Position numbers and translations under genes: made by a program
Part shown: positions 37,613 through 48,744 of the stretch, piece after piece
Numbering within the stretch: the first letter of the stretch is position 1
Layout of the letters: every line of letters begins with the position of its first letter
From: Galerina marginata
Taxonomy: Eukaryota; Basidiomycota; Agaricomycetes; Agaricales; Galerinaceae
Direction: 5' to 3'
Assembly (NCBI GenBank): GCA_023014335.1
Contig: JAECYW010000018.1
Span: 1 to 64,000 of the forward strand
Length of the DNA: 64,000 nt
The notes under the pieces: model-generated
What the model was told of the DNA's origin: nothing
Database searches by the model: none
The model's input: the letters and a program-made list of their open reading frames with translations, nothing else

Positions 37613-38305
37613 GCTGTGAACGACAATGGACAGGTCACCAGATGAGCATCGGCTAGCGTTGATCTATTTATAGTTTGCTGGAACGTACAACATTTTTTTT
37701 CCGCCACCTGCAGCTCAAGATAATCGTAGAATTCGTAACCTCTCTTTGTCGTTGAATGAACCTGGACTTGCCAACGCAGACGACTGGTGGTCCATGTCGT
37801 CCAGGAATATGATTAACCACATCAATTGGCCGGAGGGAAAGATACACTATTAATTAGTGGTGTTCAAACAGCGTCCCGGGCCTATATCTGTCCAGACCGT
37901 CCTGTGAACAACTGCTATCGATAGAGCCGGTATCACACGGATGGCGCAGATGTAGGAACGCTAGTGAGCTGCCGGCGGCTTGCTTTCAGCTTGATGGGTG
38001 GACTCAGACATCGTGGTCTTGGACATGGATGCTGCTTGGAGTGTGTGGTGGTTGGGGAGAGGAAAGGTATGACGGCGTACGTGGAGGAGCTCGGCGGACT
38101 GGGAGTAGCATTGAGGAATCGACGTCGCAGCCGTTCGTGGGGTAGCATCGACCATCGACGTGGCTGTAGAGAGCGCTATGATAACGATCGCGTCATTCCA
38201 ATTAGTTTTTTCTCCCCTTAGATTCCATCTGGTACATACAACTTGAATTTAATCCACTACCCAATTATACATCCCCAACCGCGATGGTCGTTGGATCGAA
38301 GGTAT
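37613..38305. other. intergenic region, no gene seen
   Basis: Spacer between the 5' side of the GH3-type gene and the 3' end of the membrane-anchored F-box gene. A second TATA-like motif (CTATTTATAG) lies near 37665. No supported coding sequence; a G-rich/basic frame at 37964-38221 has no family signal. Confidence 0.4.
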
Positions 38306-39400
38306 CTAACACGCATCAACAGACCGCGCCCGCGTCATCGCTGTTTCAGACGCCGGAGGATCTGCACATAGCTCCCACATTCCTCTCTGGTTCGCATTGT
38401 CGCACCAAATCTCCAACTCCGTGCGCTTGGGAGGCAGTTCGAAAATGAACACCCTCGTCTTCGCCACTGCCCTCGAGATCCTCAGTCCTCCAGGACTTGC
38501 TCTAGGCCGGGTTAGGATAACGGTATACAACATTGGATAGGCCAGCTTGTCCTCAACCATCGACAAACCGATCGAAGCCTTGGTTTCGGACATGTCGCTT
38601 CCGCTGCTGCCATATGAAAAATGGGTGAGGCTGGGCAGTGGGAGATCGCGAGGAATCCGGTCACCAATGAGCCGTAGGTGTGTTAGTTGGCGGAAGAACG
38701 CCGATCCGTTGGAGGTGTTAAGTAGGCTTGTCCAGCTTTCTGTTCGGGTAGAAAGGAGCGTCAAATCCTTGCAGTTCCCATGACTCAGGCGATCTTTGTA
38801 GAGTGTGATCGACTCCTGCACGATGAACGCGTTGGATGCCAGCGATCGCAGGTTGTTGCACTTTTGTACTATTGCAATCGACGTGCCCAACAGCTCCTCC
38901 TTCAGCGGCGTCATCCACATGTGATGCACAAGACACGCCAGCTTGGGCCGAGCCCGCAGGAACTGATCGAAGGAGTGCACTTGCTCCGGACTGATCAACG
39001 TCACGGGTATCCGAGGCAAACATGCGTGGAACGTCAGGCGCTGACAATCTCTTGAGACCCGGACGAGGGATTGATAGGTTCCAGGCCAGTCTGCGCAATA
39101 TGCTAGCACGACGAGGCACACCTCCGGTGGGAGATCGCGGAACCGGAACGATCTTGATTCGTATATTCTCCTTCGCTTCTCTTCGAGCTCAAGTTGGGCC
39201 TTCTGTGCAGCAATTTGACGCTTCGCGCGAGCAAGATGGTACGTCCTGGGTTTAAGGTCGGATTCGTCCACCACACCTTGGGTAAGGTTCTTTATCGAGT
39301 AGGTATAGATCACGGAGAGTAGGAGGATCGAGGATACTGTCCATTTCATGGCGTCGATCTGGAACACTGAGATGGGTATGTCCAAAAGACGGAAGAACAT
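38306..39400 (-). CDS. membrane-anchored F-box-like protein
   Basis: Single-exon gene, 364 residues. The N-terminus has one hydrophobic segment (residues about 15-37, MKWTVSSILLLSVIYTYSI), then a charged helix rich in Ala, Gln, Glu and Arg (residues about 55-82, AKRQIAAQKAQLELEEKRRR), then an F-box-like motif FRFRDLPPEVCLVVLAYCADW...SLVRVSRDCQRL. The remainder has scattered Leu-rich strands (LTHLRLIGDRIP, CKDLTLLSTR) as in basidiomycete F-box proteins of the 'hypothetical' class. A transmembrane or signal anchor on an F-box protein would place substrate recruitment at a membrane; this is inference. The start is the ATG at 39400; a later in-frame ATG (at the KWTV segment) would still keep the hydrophobic stretch. 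The locus lacks introns, unlike most neighbours. Confidence 0.7.
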   Translation of the reverse strand: MFFRLLDIPISVFQIDAMKWTVSSILLLSVIYTYSIKNLTQGVVDESDLKPRTYHLARAKRQIAAQKAQLELEEKRRRIYESRSFRFRDLPPEVCLVVLAYCADWPGTYQSLVRVSRDCQRLTFHACLPRIPVTLISPEQVHSFDQFLRARPKLACLVHHMWMTPLKEELLGTSIAIVQKCNNLRSLASNAFIVQESITLYKDRLSHGNCKDLTLLSTRTESWTSLLNTSNGSAFFRQLTHLRLIGDRIPRDLPLPSLTHFSYGSSGSDMSETKASIGLSMVEDKLAYPMLYTVILTRPRASPGGLRISRAVAKTRVFIFELPPKRTELEIWCDNANQRGMWELCADPPASETAMTRARSVDAC

Positions 39401-40087
39401 CCTACCTATGATATATCACGTTTAGAGATGAACTCGGCATTATCAATAAAGGCAAAAAAACGTACGATATCGAGCAAGTCGGTCGTTAGAAAGAAGGAAG
39501 TCGTCCCACGGCATGGCTCAAGATGAGATTCAGACACGAGGTCGGCGCGTGGGGTACCTGTAATCGGCAGGCGAGTCGAAATCCTGTGTGGCACTTTCAC
39601 CCAGTATCGCTCTGTGGTTGTGCGTTGGATTTTCTGCTTGACAACTCAGAAGCCCGTCTTTATGAGAGAAGAACAGAAATAGTGAACACCCACATAATGA
39701 CTAGCCAACATTCCATAGCTAGATGCATTCGTTTGCCCTGCCAATTTTTGATGCTGGTATATTTGTCGTGGTGGTCGACCAGAGAAAGACGGAATCATCA
39801 TGCAGCTGTCATGTTGAGTCGTTGATCCTGGCTTATCTAACGCACCGACATTTACCCGAGGGTGATTCAACTCGGTCCTGTTCCTTTCTCCTGCCCACAA
39901 CGGTCAACCTGCCCACTCCCTCTCAATGCCATGGAAGAACATTGGATTGGATTTCTCTGACCCACTTGCTCCTGCTCTCCGACATGTACACGACAGCCTA
40001 ACTGCCCAATACTTATGTGTAACTTCCCAGTGATCGCCAAAATAATTATATTCCCCACTAAATTTTTAATGTCATTTCGAGTGTCTT
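39401..40087. other. intergenic region, no gene seen
   Basis: A 0.69-kb spacer between the stop codon of the chitinase gene and the start codon of the F-box gene (both on -). No coding support. It should carry the F-box gene's promoter and the chitinase 3' UTR. Confidence 0.4.
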
Positions 40088-43000
40088 TTACACGCCGTCG
40101 TCATCTAATTCAGGACCCCCATCGGTGCTTGGACCCCCAGTGCTCGGACCCTGACCTGGGCTACCAGGTTGGAATTGCCGACTTTGACGATAGGTTCCCC
40201 AGTTAAATCTCTGATAACCACATTCATCAGCAGCGTTCAGTTGGAGTTGCCCACGGCTGGATCCTGTATACGTATCCACTGTAAGGATCCCCTGCGCGAC
40301 CATATAATTACCAAAGCGCGTCATAAGCTGGGCCCACTCTCCAAAGTTCGCGGCATCCTGTGGTGTAAATTCCCCAGGGTACCAGAAGAGATCGCCCCCG
40401 TTGTTTCCACAGTTCAGCACACGTGCACGACGATTACGGCCAGCAGAATCATTGCCATCAATTCGAGGTCTATTGCCACCACCATAGTCCTGACCATGGA
40501 AGGCTACGACGGCGTGTATACCTGGACGTTGTACACCCTCGCGGACTGTGATGTGATCGGTGTGGAAGTGGAAGACGACATATCGGTCTGGATTAGTTTG
40601 TGCGTCGCCAGGATTTTCGTCTTGGTAATTAGGATCAATCCCGCCTGGGCCATTACCGGCAGGAAGGTTCCAGACAACTTGTTATAGAAGTATTAGCCAA
40701 GACTGGATGACGATCGTGGCAGGCCTACCTTCAAGAATAGTTTCGGTCCCTTGTGTTGCGAGGATTAACTGTTCGTATTCTATTCTCATGTTACCATTAA
40801 TGATGGCTTCCACAATCAATCCTAGGAAATAACTTCAGTACTTCGGTCCACATTTAGTAACGGTAAGACAGACCCCAAGAAGGTTCGCCATCGGGTCCTG
40901 TATTGGTTACATGCTCACTATCACCTAAATTTCGCTCAAACAAGGCCGACTTGTTCGCTAGTTTTGCGACCCCTTCCCAAAAGGCCAGCATTACAGCACG
41001 GCCGTTTAACTTGAAAAACTCATCGTGGGTGGGAGAAGTTGAAGGCGAGGATCCTCCTGAGGCTGCGGGGCAAGAATTGACGCAGACTTGGCTCCGACTC
41101 CCGTGATAGTCTGACAAAAAGTTGGTCGCATCATCTCCCAGGCACATCAAGCTCTCTGAAAGAGACAGTCTATCCATGTTAGGCCTGAGCTACAGTGTCA
41201 GAAACAGCTAGTTCGAACAAGAGCATGGCCTCACCAATCGCCGTAAAATGTAGAAATGTTCGCAACCCGCAAGCCATGGGCGCCCCCATATATCGAGTCA
41301 AAATCTTGACCCATTAAATTTTGTTGGAAGGTCTGACCGCTCCCGGAAGCGATCTGAGAAAGTTGTTGTAACAGGAGGGTAAGGTCGTTACTGTTCAAAG
41401 TAGTTCGTTTCTCAAGTTGAGCCGTTATACCCTCAAGCTCCTCCCTGGAGTAGTGCTTTTGTCCCACTTGACAGGTGGGATCAGATGCGAATGCTTGAAT
41501 ACGTCTCCTGAAGTCAGTAACGAGTGGGTCATTCTAAATCATCGTCGGTGAACACGAAACTGGACTTTAAAGATAATCGCCTTACAGTAGTAGCTGGGTT
41601 ATCGCAACAAAACGCTCCATAACCTACAAGGTTATATTGTTAGTTGATAATCTTAATTAAAATCCAGCTTAAATATTACGAACCGCTGAAGCAGCCAGTT
41701 GGGTCTGTGGCAATCACCGACTTGCCAGCGGGGCAGGTTCCAGTGCAGGAAAACGGAATCGCACCCCAGAAATTACCCCCATGGTAGAACCAGTCGCAGT
41801 TCTGATACGGTGGAGGCTGATCGCAACAAAATGACTAGCCATTGTCGAATTGTAAGCTCATTCAGATTATGGAGAATATTAATGTAATTACCTTAGATCC
41901 GATATCACAGGGCTGCTCTCCACCAGCGCCATAATTACTGTTCGTAAGAGCCTTCTCTCCGGAGGGACAATCTGCCTGGCTAAATGGCGCCGCACAAATA
42001 GGTGCACTGCCCGACCAGTGACATTCAGAAACAGCTGCATCCGACGCCGTTTTGAGGCAGCAAAGGACTTTGTGCCCAGTCCAACAACTGGCCCCCGTCC
42101 CAGACGTGGACGAGGTGACTTCGACTTCCCCATCGTGACATTTTCCATCGCAAAATGGAGCTGTACCCCGCCAGGTGCACGTCGGCATATCGTCACTGGG
42201 ACAGCAGTACAGCCGCGAATCGCTTCCGGTGCAGCCCGTATTGGTGCCAGTGTTACCTCTGTTTTTGCCGTCGCTCCTCTGGGCAGGACTGAGGCCGGCA
42301 GGACAAGACTGTCCACACTCGCCTAACTGACAAGAAGTTATCGGGTCTGATTGGGAAGTGGATAAGAGTGAGATGGCTTGTCGTCCAGTTGCCCTGGATA
42401 GGGCGCTGGCAGCTGATCCTTGCGCGTCGTCTGTTGATGATGCCCAGACCATCGTTCCGCCAAGGCAGTGGAAATTGGCGTAGTCGATCTTCATTTTGAA
42501 GGTGTCCGCGTCGTCGTAGGACACCCACTGGTTGGTATTATATGTGACCATTTTAACTGCGGCGGTCGTATCTGTCGTAACCTTTGCTCCTTCTGCTACA
42601 AGGCGTTGAATTTCGGCAAAGGAAAGGGTACCAACGGATTGGGTACAGGCACCTGCGTCGCCGCCGGAAGTGAACACGCATCCAGGCGTGTTGCAACTTG
42701 GGTCGGCTAAGGTGAAGGATCGACCATAGAAACCGAGGCCCAAAACAACGTTGTCTGGGTTAATATTATTTCGCCATAGCAGAGACAGTGCGATGTCAAT
42801 TTCCGTAAGATTTGTGTGAGCAGCGATGAATGGGCCGATAAATTTGTCTGTCGAGTCCCATGTGCCGTGAAGGTCATAGGACATAACATTGAACCAATCG
42901 ATGATCTTTTCGATTGAGACGACGTCGAAGTGCTGCATGTACCAAAATGAGGATGGAATCTGGACACAAACAATGAGCAAAGTAGTTAAAGGAGAAGATC

Positions 43001-43958
43001 TATCCGACCTACCGTAATTGTAAGGCCGTAATTGTGACCACTTGAGTGCAGTGCATTTCTAAAATTCTGGAGGAAGGTAACGTAATTTTGATAATCTGCT
43101 GGTTTTCCGGATCTTTCAGGGGCAACGGGGTACTCCCTTAAAACTCGGGTGAACAATTTACTAGAGCGTAGGAATTATACGGACTAACCAATCTATGTCG
43201 ACACCATCAAATCCATATGTTTCCAAAAACGACAGGGCCGACGCAAAGAACTTCGACTGGGCGTCAGTCGAACCGGCGAGGTCAGAAAATGTCGTGGCAG
43301 TAGGTTGGTCAGGATCATTCATTGACCATCCGCCAATCGAAATCCAGGTCTGGAGTCCGGGATTGGTATTCTTGAGCGCAGTGAAGCGGGTATATAGAGC
43401 AGGATCTCCGTCGCTCATAGGCGAGATTGCAAAAGTGGAAGGATTCTTTAGAAGTAAAAGTGAGAGGCCCATATGAATAAATAACAGCAGAGTGACACGT
43501 ACAACGAAGGCAAACGCGAAGTTGAGGTGGGTATAAGAACCAATCGGGATACCTTCTGGGTACATCTTATCGCAAGGACGCGTGTTACTCCATGATTCAT
43601 AATATCCAATCGTTCGCTTTGATGAACTGGATCCTGAGCAGGAGGGTGGTGTAACGGTGACATTTCCACAAAAATCTGATGTCGTGCCACAAAAACCAAA
43701 CTTTGAGCAGCACACATTCAGTGGACACGACTCGGTAGTCGACCATTGCGTGCCCCACCCAGGATCACAGTCAGACTTGCGATCGCAGTTAGAGATGCAG
43801 TTCTCCGGCCCACATGAGTCTGGCCCAAGGCCACAGGAGCCAAATTTTGTACAGCAACCGATGTCGCAAGGTTGAGTCGGGCTGCAAGTGAATTGGGCAA
43901 CGACGAGAGAACCAGAGAGGGATATGAAGGATAGTGCAGAAATCAGAAGTGACTTCAT
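40088..43958 (-). CDS. secreted modular GH18 chitinase with CBM18 modules (subgroup C/killer-toxin-like)
   Basis: Large multi-exon gene, roughly 1,100 residues. In order: a signal peptide (MKSLLISALSFISLSGSLVVA); two hevein-like CBM18 chitin-binding modules (CCTKFGSCG, CCSKFGFCG); a GH18 barrel with SIGGWS, the catalytic DGVDIDWE (its Glu codon is split by an intron at about 43195), NVMSYDLHG and MVWASS; several Cys-rich segments (TCTWRGTAPFC, CHWSGSAPIC, CDWFYHGG); then a long C-terminal extension. This order matches fungal subgroup-C chitinases, whose GH18/CBM part resembles the chitin-binding subunit of yeast killer toxins. The catalytic acid and the Asp residues are present, so it is predicted to hydrolyse chitin outside the cell, in wall remodelling or attack on other fungi. 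All junctions I checked keep the frame. It is divergently paired with the LysM gene at 44603. Confidence 0.88.
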
Positions 43959-44602
43959 GGTTGTCCAGTCGGCCTTCCGGATTCACTGTTAAACGTTGGC
44001 AGACAGAAGTCGATTTGGGGCTCTGAAGTGGCCATATTGTAGCTTGCATTTTAAAAATTTGATCTTTTCGTAAACGGCCCGTAGGAAGATAGAAATCGCG
44101 TAGAAGTTCCCGAGATTTCGGACTAAACGTAAGATTCTTGCATGGAAACGGAGAATTAGATGGTCATGAGCGGGTATGGACGGAATATCAAAGCGCTTCA
44201 AGCCCAGAACACTGCTAACATAGTGGAAAAACAAGAGCGAGCCTCGTGGCAATTTGGGCGTCTGTCACGGCAGGAGCGGCATTCTGCGTCATGAAACGCT
44301 AAAAATAGTAAATCCTCCCACAGCTGTTCTCTTTCTTACCTTCTGCAACGAATACTTGCCATACACGTCAACAAGATTCGCTTTGCCGCCATTAGCCTTT
44401 CTCCATTTTACACATCTAGCATCTTAAACATTAGCTTTGGTCTCATGGTTAACCCACTTGGTTCAAAAAAATTGCTTCTCGCAAAGGGCCAAAGGCGACG
44501 GAGAATTTCAGAAGAAGTTGTTCATACTTGTCATTATCCCTGATATTCACAGTTCTTCCGGTATATCTGAACCTCTCTGGCTTCCCCTCCAGTGGCAGTA
44601 AA
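43959..44602. promoter_or_regulatory. divergent promoter between chitinase and LysM genes
   Basis: Head-to-head spacer of 644 bp that must contain both promoters. There are no open frames of note. TCTGGCTTCCCCTCCAG just before 44593 looks like a 3' splice site, so the LysM gene may have an intron in its 5' UTR. Co-regulation is inferred from the arrangement only. Confidence 0.5.
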
Positions 44603-46995
44603 ATGGTCGCTCACAAGCCTTACCTCTTGGCTTCTTGGCTGTTCATTCACCAGGCTAGAGCCCAGTTCAATCTCTTTCCGAACGGCACTCATTCCACATC
44701 CAACCTCTCCCAAGGCTGCATCACCGCGTTAAACGCCACCGTTAATTGCGACCCATATATCCAGCAGCTTGTGTCGAATGACTACTATGGTAGTCTTACC
44801 AATGCGACGCTCCAGAGCTCAGTATGCTCAGCAGCGTGTGGCACGTCGCTGAAAGCGTACCACAGCGGTGTCGTTACAGCCTGCGGTAGCGATTCTCAGC
44901 CTTGGCCTGGGGTGCCAGCCATATGGGCAGGCGATGCTATTTGGGCAACCTACAACAGGACATGCCTAAAAGATCCCTCAACAGGGGGTTATTGCGTCGG
45001 TAAGCCAAAGAATATGAGCCATTCTCCCAAGCTGACGCGGAGCTGTATAGACGAAATCGCGGCTATCAACACTGGCGACGTGGATCAGCCCATTTCTGCC
45101 CTTACACATGCCCAACTCTGTTCTCCTTGCATGATCGCCTTAATGCAAAATATTCAAAGTACCCCTTACTCCAACTACGACAGTTCGTATGCTCAAGATT
45201 GGGCCGCGGTCCAAGCGACATGCAATACAGGCGCGCTTCCAACTGTAGCCCAACCTCCCGCGACAAATATGACGGCCCTTCCGGGTGTCGTGCTATCCAA
45301 CCCAGCGAGTGCTGCGTGCCTATCTGGAAACCATTACACTGTCCAACCCGGTGACGACGTACAAACAATTGCAGTGGCGCACAACGTAGCGACAGGTCCT
45401 ATCAAAAGTCTCAATGGCATCTTCCCGGATGGTACAAACCTGTTTGCTGGGCAGGACCTGTAAGTCGATCCCGACTCGAATATCTGAAAATCGGAACCTA
45501 TTTCATTGACTCGTTATACGCAGCTGCCTGCCAAGGACGTGTCCCATATACCTCGTACAGTCAAACGACAACTGTGCTACTGTCGCAGCCGCGCACGGCA
45601 TAACTTTTGCTCAATTGGTCAGCTACAACCCGTCGATCAACATGGGCTGTACCAACCTCATCTCCGACACTAACATCTGCGTTGGGCCCTCTGGTCCGAT
45701 GTACACTCCTACCACGATACCCGGTGCGACCGCAACGACATCAAATTTTGCAACGTCCACTGTCGCGCCTCCCGGTGCTACACCCTTTGGTACGACGGTA
45801 AATTGTGGAAAGTTTTATCAAGTAAACCCTGGGGACAACTGCCAGCAAATATCGTTGAATAACAGTATCGCCGTCGACCTGTTCGAGGAGACTAATCCGT
45901 CAATCAACGCCGATTGTACCAACTTAACGCCAGGTCTTTTCTATTGCGTTTGGCCTCTCGCAAATTGGAATGCTACCAATACCGTCACTACAACTTCGAC
46001 AATTGCCACACCACCTGCTCCGACGCCGACTGGGAGCACTCCAAACTGCTTCGAATGGCGAGTTGCCTTCACCGTTCTATTATTCAGACTCTCATTATGG
46101 ACTGCTTATAGGCATATTGTCGTTTCAGGGGACACTTGCTCGTTAATTACAACGTCCTTTGGCATCACCTTCGACCAATTCCAGACATGGAATCCTCAAA
46201 TCAATGTGCAATGCTCCAATCTCTTGCTTGGTGATGCGTAGGTTTTTGTCTCCACTGTAGATCGTCGATATCCCATCGTTCACTATTTATTTCATCACAG
46301 CTATTGCGTCAACGCCCCACCGCCCGGTTCCACTCCGACGGCCACCCCAACAGGGCCAGTAAGCCCTCCAGGCCCTACCCAAGCAGGAATTCCGAATACG
46401 TGTAATAAATATGTATTACAGCAAGATGGTGCGTAATCCACTGATGTATCCTCATCTTGAGCCCCTGATCCTGAGTGGTTGAATCCAGGTGTATTCTGTT
46501 TCGATATGGCTAACAACGCGGGGATAACCCTTGACCAGCTGTATGCTTGGAACCCTGCGCTGAACGGTGACTGTTCTGGATTATTCGTCGGCTTCGCGTA
46601 TTGCATCGGAGTGAGCGGCCCAGTCTCAACGCCGACACCAACTCCAACGCCTACACCTACTCCAACAGGGCCAGTAAGCCCTCCAGGTCCTACGGAGACA
46701 GGAATCCCGAGTAATTGTAATAAATATGTTTTGCAACAGGATGGTGCGTATTCACTCAGTTGTTCCACTTGCGACCGAAATGAACAAATACATGTTCGCA
46801 GGTGTGTTTTGCTTCGACATGGCCAACAATGCTGGGATAGCGCTCGATCAGCTGTACGCATGGAATCCGGCGCTTAATGGAGATTGTTCTGGGTTATTCG
46901 TCGGTTTCGCGTATTGTATCGGGGTGTCATCCACTCCGCAGAGGCGACATCACCACCTGTGGGCTGTGGAGCATATGCATCATTCTCTGTGGTAA
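44603..46995 (+). CDS. secreted LysM-domain protein with six LysM modules
   Basis: Signal peptide MVAHKPYLLASWLFIHQARA, then about 200 residues of Cys-containing N-terminal region, then six LysM-like modules separated by Thr/Pro-rich linkers: HYTVQPGDDVQTIA, YLVQSNDNCATVA, FYQVNPGDNCQQIS, IVVSGDTCSLIT, and two near-identical copies beginning KYVLQQDG and containing FDMANNAGI..DQLYAWNP. LysM modules bind chitin oligomers. In fungi such proteins shield walls, bind released chitin or act next to subgroup-C chitinases. Introns sit inside LysM units; one at 46058-46111 uses a GC donor (GCGAGT). After the last module the C-terminal 20 residues (RRHHHLWAVEHM...) look unlike the linkers; a one-base shift near 46935 would give a more typical Ser/Pro tail, so the end is uncertain. 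The start is the ATG at 44603. Confidence 0.85.
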
Positions 46996-47211
46996 AACAA
47001 ATAGATCCTTTGTGATTTTGTACTTAATTATACTTGGGTCAATGACCACAGAGTTTGAAGTTACATAGGGTTTTTGAGGAAATAAATTGCTGATCTCGAC
47101 ACGTACGAGCATGGGCCTCGTCACGGTCAGCCAACAAATTGTTCGGTTGTGACTTCGGTCGAAGCGGACCGCTGATGCCTGCGCGAGCCCTGACTCAACA
47201 TATCTCTCATC

Positions 47212-48744
47212 ATGAACACCATGGCTGCATATCAACTAACGGAAGAGGATCTATTCCTGTCAGACGACGACCCGCCCTGTATCCGTGCTGCTCGAAACCC
47301 AAACCCTGCCGTTCTATCTGCCATTCTCGCCGAAGGTGCTCGTCTTGCGACCCAGCTTCCAGCAGATACATTACCCGCTAAACGCCAGAGTATCCTTCGT
47401 CCTTTTTCTGCCAATACTTATATAAGTGGTTCAATTCACGGGATTTATACATCACCGCTCATTGAGGCGGTCAAGGCCGCCTCGCCTGAGAACGTGGAGA
47501 TACTCATCAGGCAAGGCGTCGACGCCAATGGCATTCTGCTGTCCGACCTCGACGAATACTCCGTCCGATTCATTCGGGGCCGCGACCCCAAATACAACAC
47601 ATACAATTATGTTATGTGTCCACCGCGGAGCAAGGTCATGACAACTGAGCCTGTCATTCAACCTCAAATATCGCCTCTGACCCCCTCTGAAATCGCTGCA
47701 CGCAGAAAGACATTCTCTCGATTCTGGACAGAGCCTGAACTTCCGACATCTTCTTTCAGGTCTGGACCAGCGCGTACAGCGCTTGAGGTAGCAGCTAGCA
47801 TCGGGAACATTTCCGTCTTCGACCAGGTACGTGCTGCGAATCCAGACCAGTCCTGGTGGACCTCCAGGGAAATCCCTTCACAGATGGCGGATGTCCTGAC
47901 GCATTCGGCTTTATCCGTCTCATCCCCAGTTCACGAAGCTATTGTTTCTGGGCAACAGGAGATGCTTCAGCATCTTCTATCCCTTGGGTATTCTCCTAAT
48001 GTTCTTCCCCTCGCATCACCTACATGCTGTTTCCCTCCACACACGACAGCTATCACATTTTGTAACCCCCCCAATCTCGCAGCTTATGATCTTCTTGCAG
48101 GAAACCCACGGACAGATCTGACCACCCGTACTCCAGTATTTTCTATTCACGTCCTCCACATCGCTGCCGCACGTCTCGATATCCCACTTATTCAATACAT
48201 ATCCAAGGCGCCTACAATACCTCTCAGTATTGCGGGTACCACTGCCGTCGGCCACACTCTCCTCCACATTGCATCCCTTCCATTGACAGACAACCATATC
48301 AACCTCTTCAGCCACAAGATATTCAAAAGCATCCATGATGTACGCACCCTCGACACCACCTGGCGCCCCGTCAATCTCCGCAGGCGGAAGCCGGAAAACC
48401 GGGGTATTCTCCACTCTCGCACTGACACAACACCCCTGCCAGGCAATTTTACGCCTGAGGACAAGGCCGACCAGAAAAGACAGCAGGAGATGGTACTATG
48501 GTTGCTAGAAAGTGGGAGGCAAGACCTTGCAGCCAGGGACGTGTATGGCAATACGCCTCTTCATTATCTGGCGTCCGCAATTCGGGTTAATGAGGAACTG
48601 ATTGGAATACTGAGAGCCAAGGAGGGCGGAGAGACCACTTGGATGGAGAGCAAAAATGAGAACGGCTATTCTCCAGCGGACCTTCTGAAAGATGGGAAGG
48701 AAGTGCTGGTGGAGCAGTGTAAAGACTTCTGGATGGAGGACTGA
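47212..48744 (+). CDS. ankyrin-repeat protein
   Basis: Single-exon gene of 510 residues. Degenerate ankyrin units are visible at about residues 80-105 (TSPLIEAVKAASPENVEILIRQGVDAN), 185-210 (RTALEVAASIGNISVFDQV), 235-265 (SSPVHEAIVSGQQEMLQHLLSLGYSPN), 305-330 (VLHIAAARLDIPLIQYI), 345-360 (GHTLLHIASLPL) and 435-460 (DLAARDVYGNTPLHYLASAI), plus a final GYSPADLL. There is no signal peptide, membrane helix or catalytic motif, so it is probably an intracellular protein-interaction scaffold. The start is the ATG at 47212; a second ATG is at 47221. It lies 0.2 kb downstream of the LysM gene on the same strand, but nothing links the functions. Confidence 0.75.
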   Translation: MNTMAAYQLTEEDLFLSDDDPPCIRAARNPNPAVLSAILAEGARLATQLPADTLPAKRQSILRPFSANTYISGSIHGIYTSPLIEAVKAASPENVEILIRQGVDANGILLSDLDEYSVRFIRGRDPKYNTYNYVMCPPRSKVMTTEPVIQPQISPLTPSEIAARRKTFSRFWTEPELPTSSFRSGPARTALEVAASIGNISVFDQVRAANPDQSWWTSREIPSQMADVLTHSALSVSSPVHEAIVSGQQEMLQHLLSLGYSPNVLPLASPTCCFPPHTTAITFCNPPNLAAYDLLAGNPRTDLTTRTPVFSIHVLHIAAARLDIPLIQYISKAPTIPLSIAGTTAVGHTLLHIASLPLTDNHINLFSHKIFKSIHDVRTLDTTWRPVNLRRRKPENRGILHSRTDTTPLPGNFTPEDKADQKRQQEMVLWLLESGRQDLAARDVYGNTPLHYLASAIRVNEELIGILRAKEGGETTWMESKNENGYSPADLLKDGKEVLVEQCKDFWMED

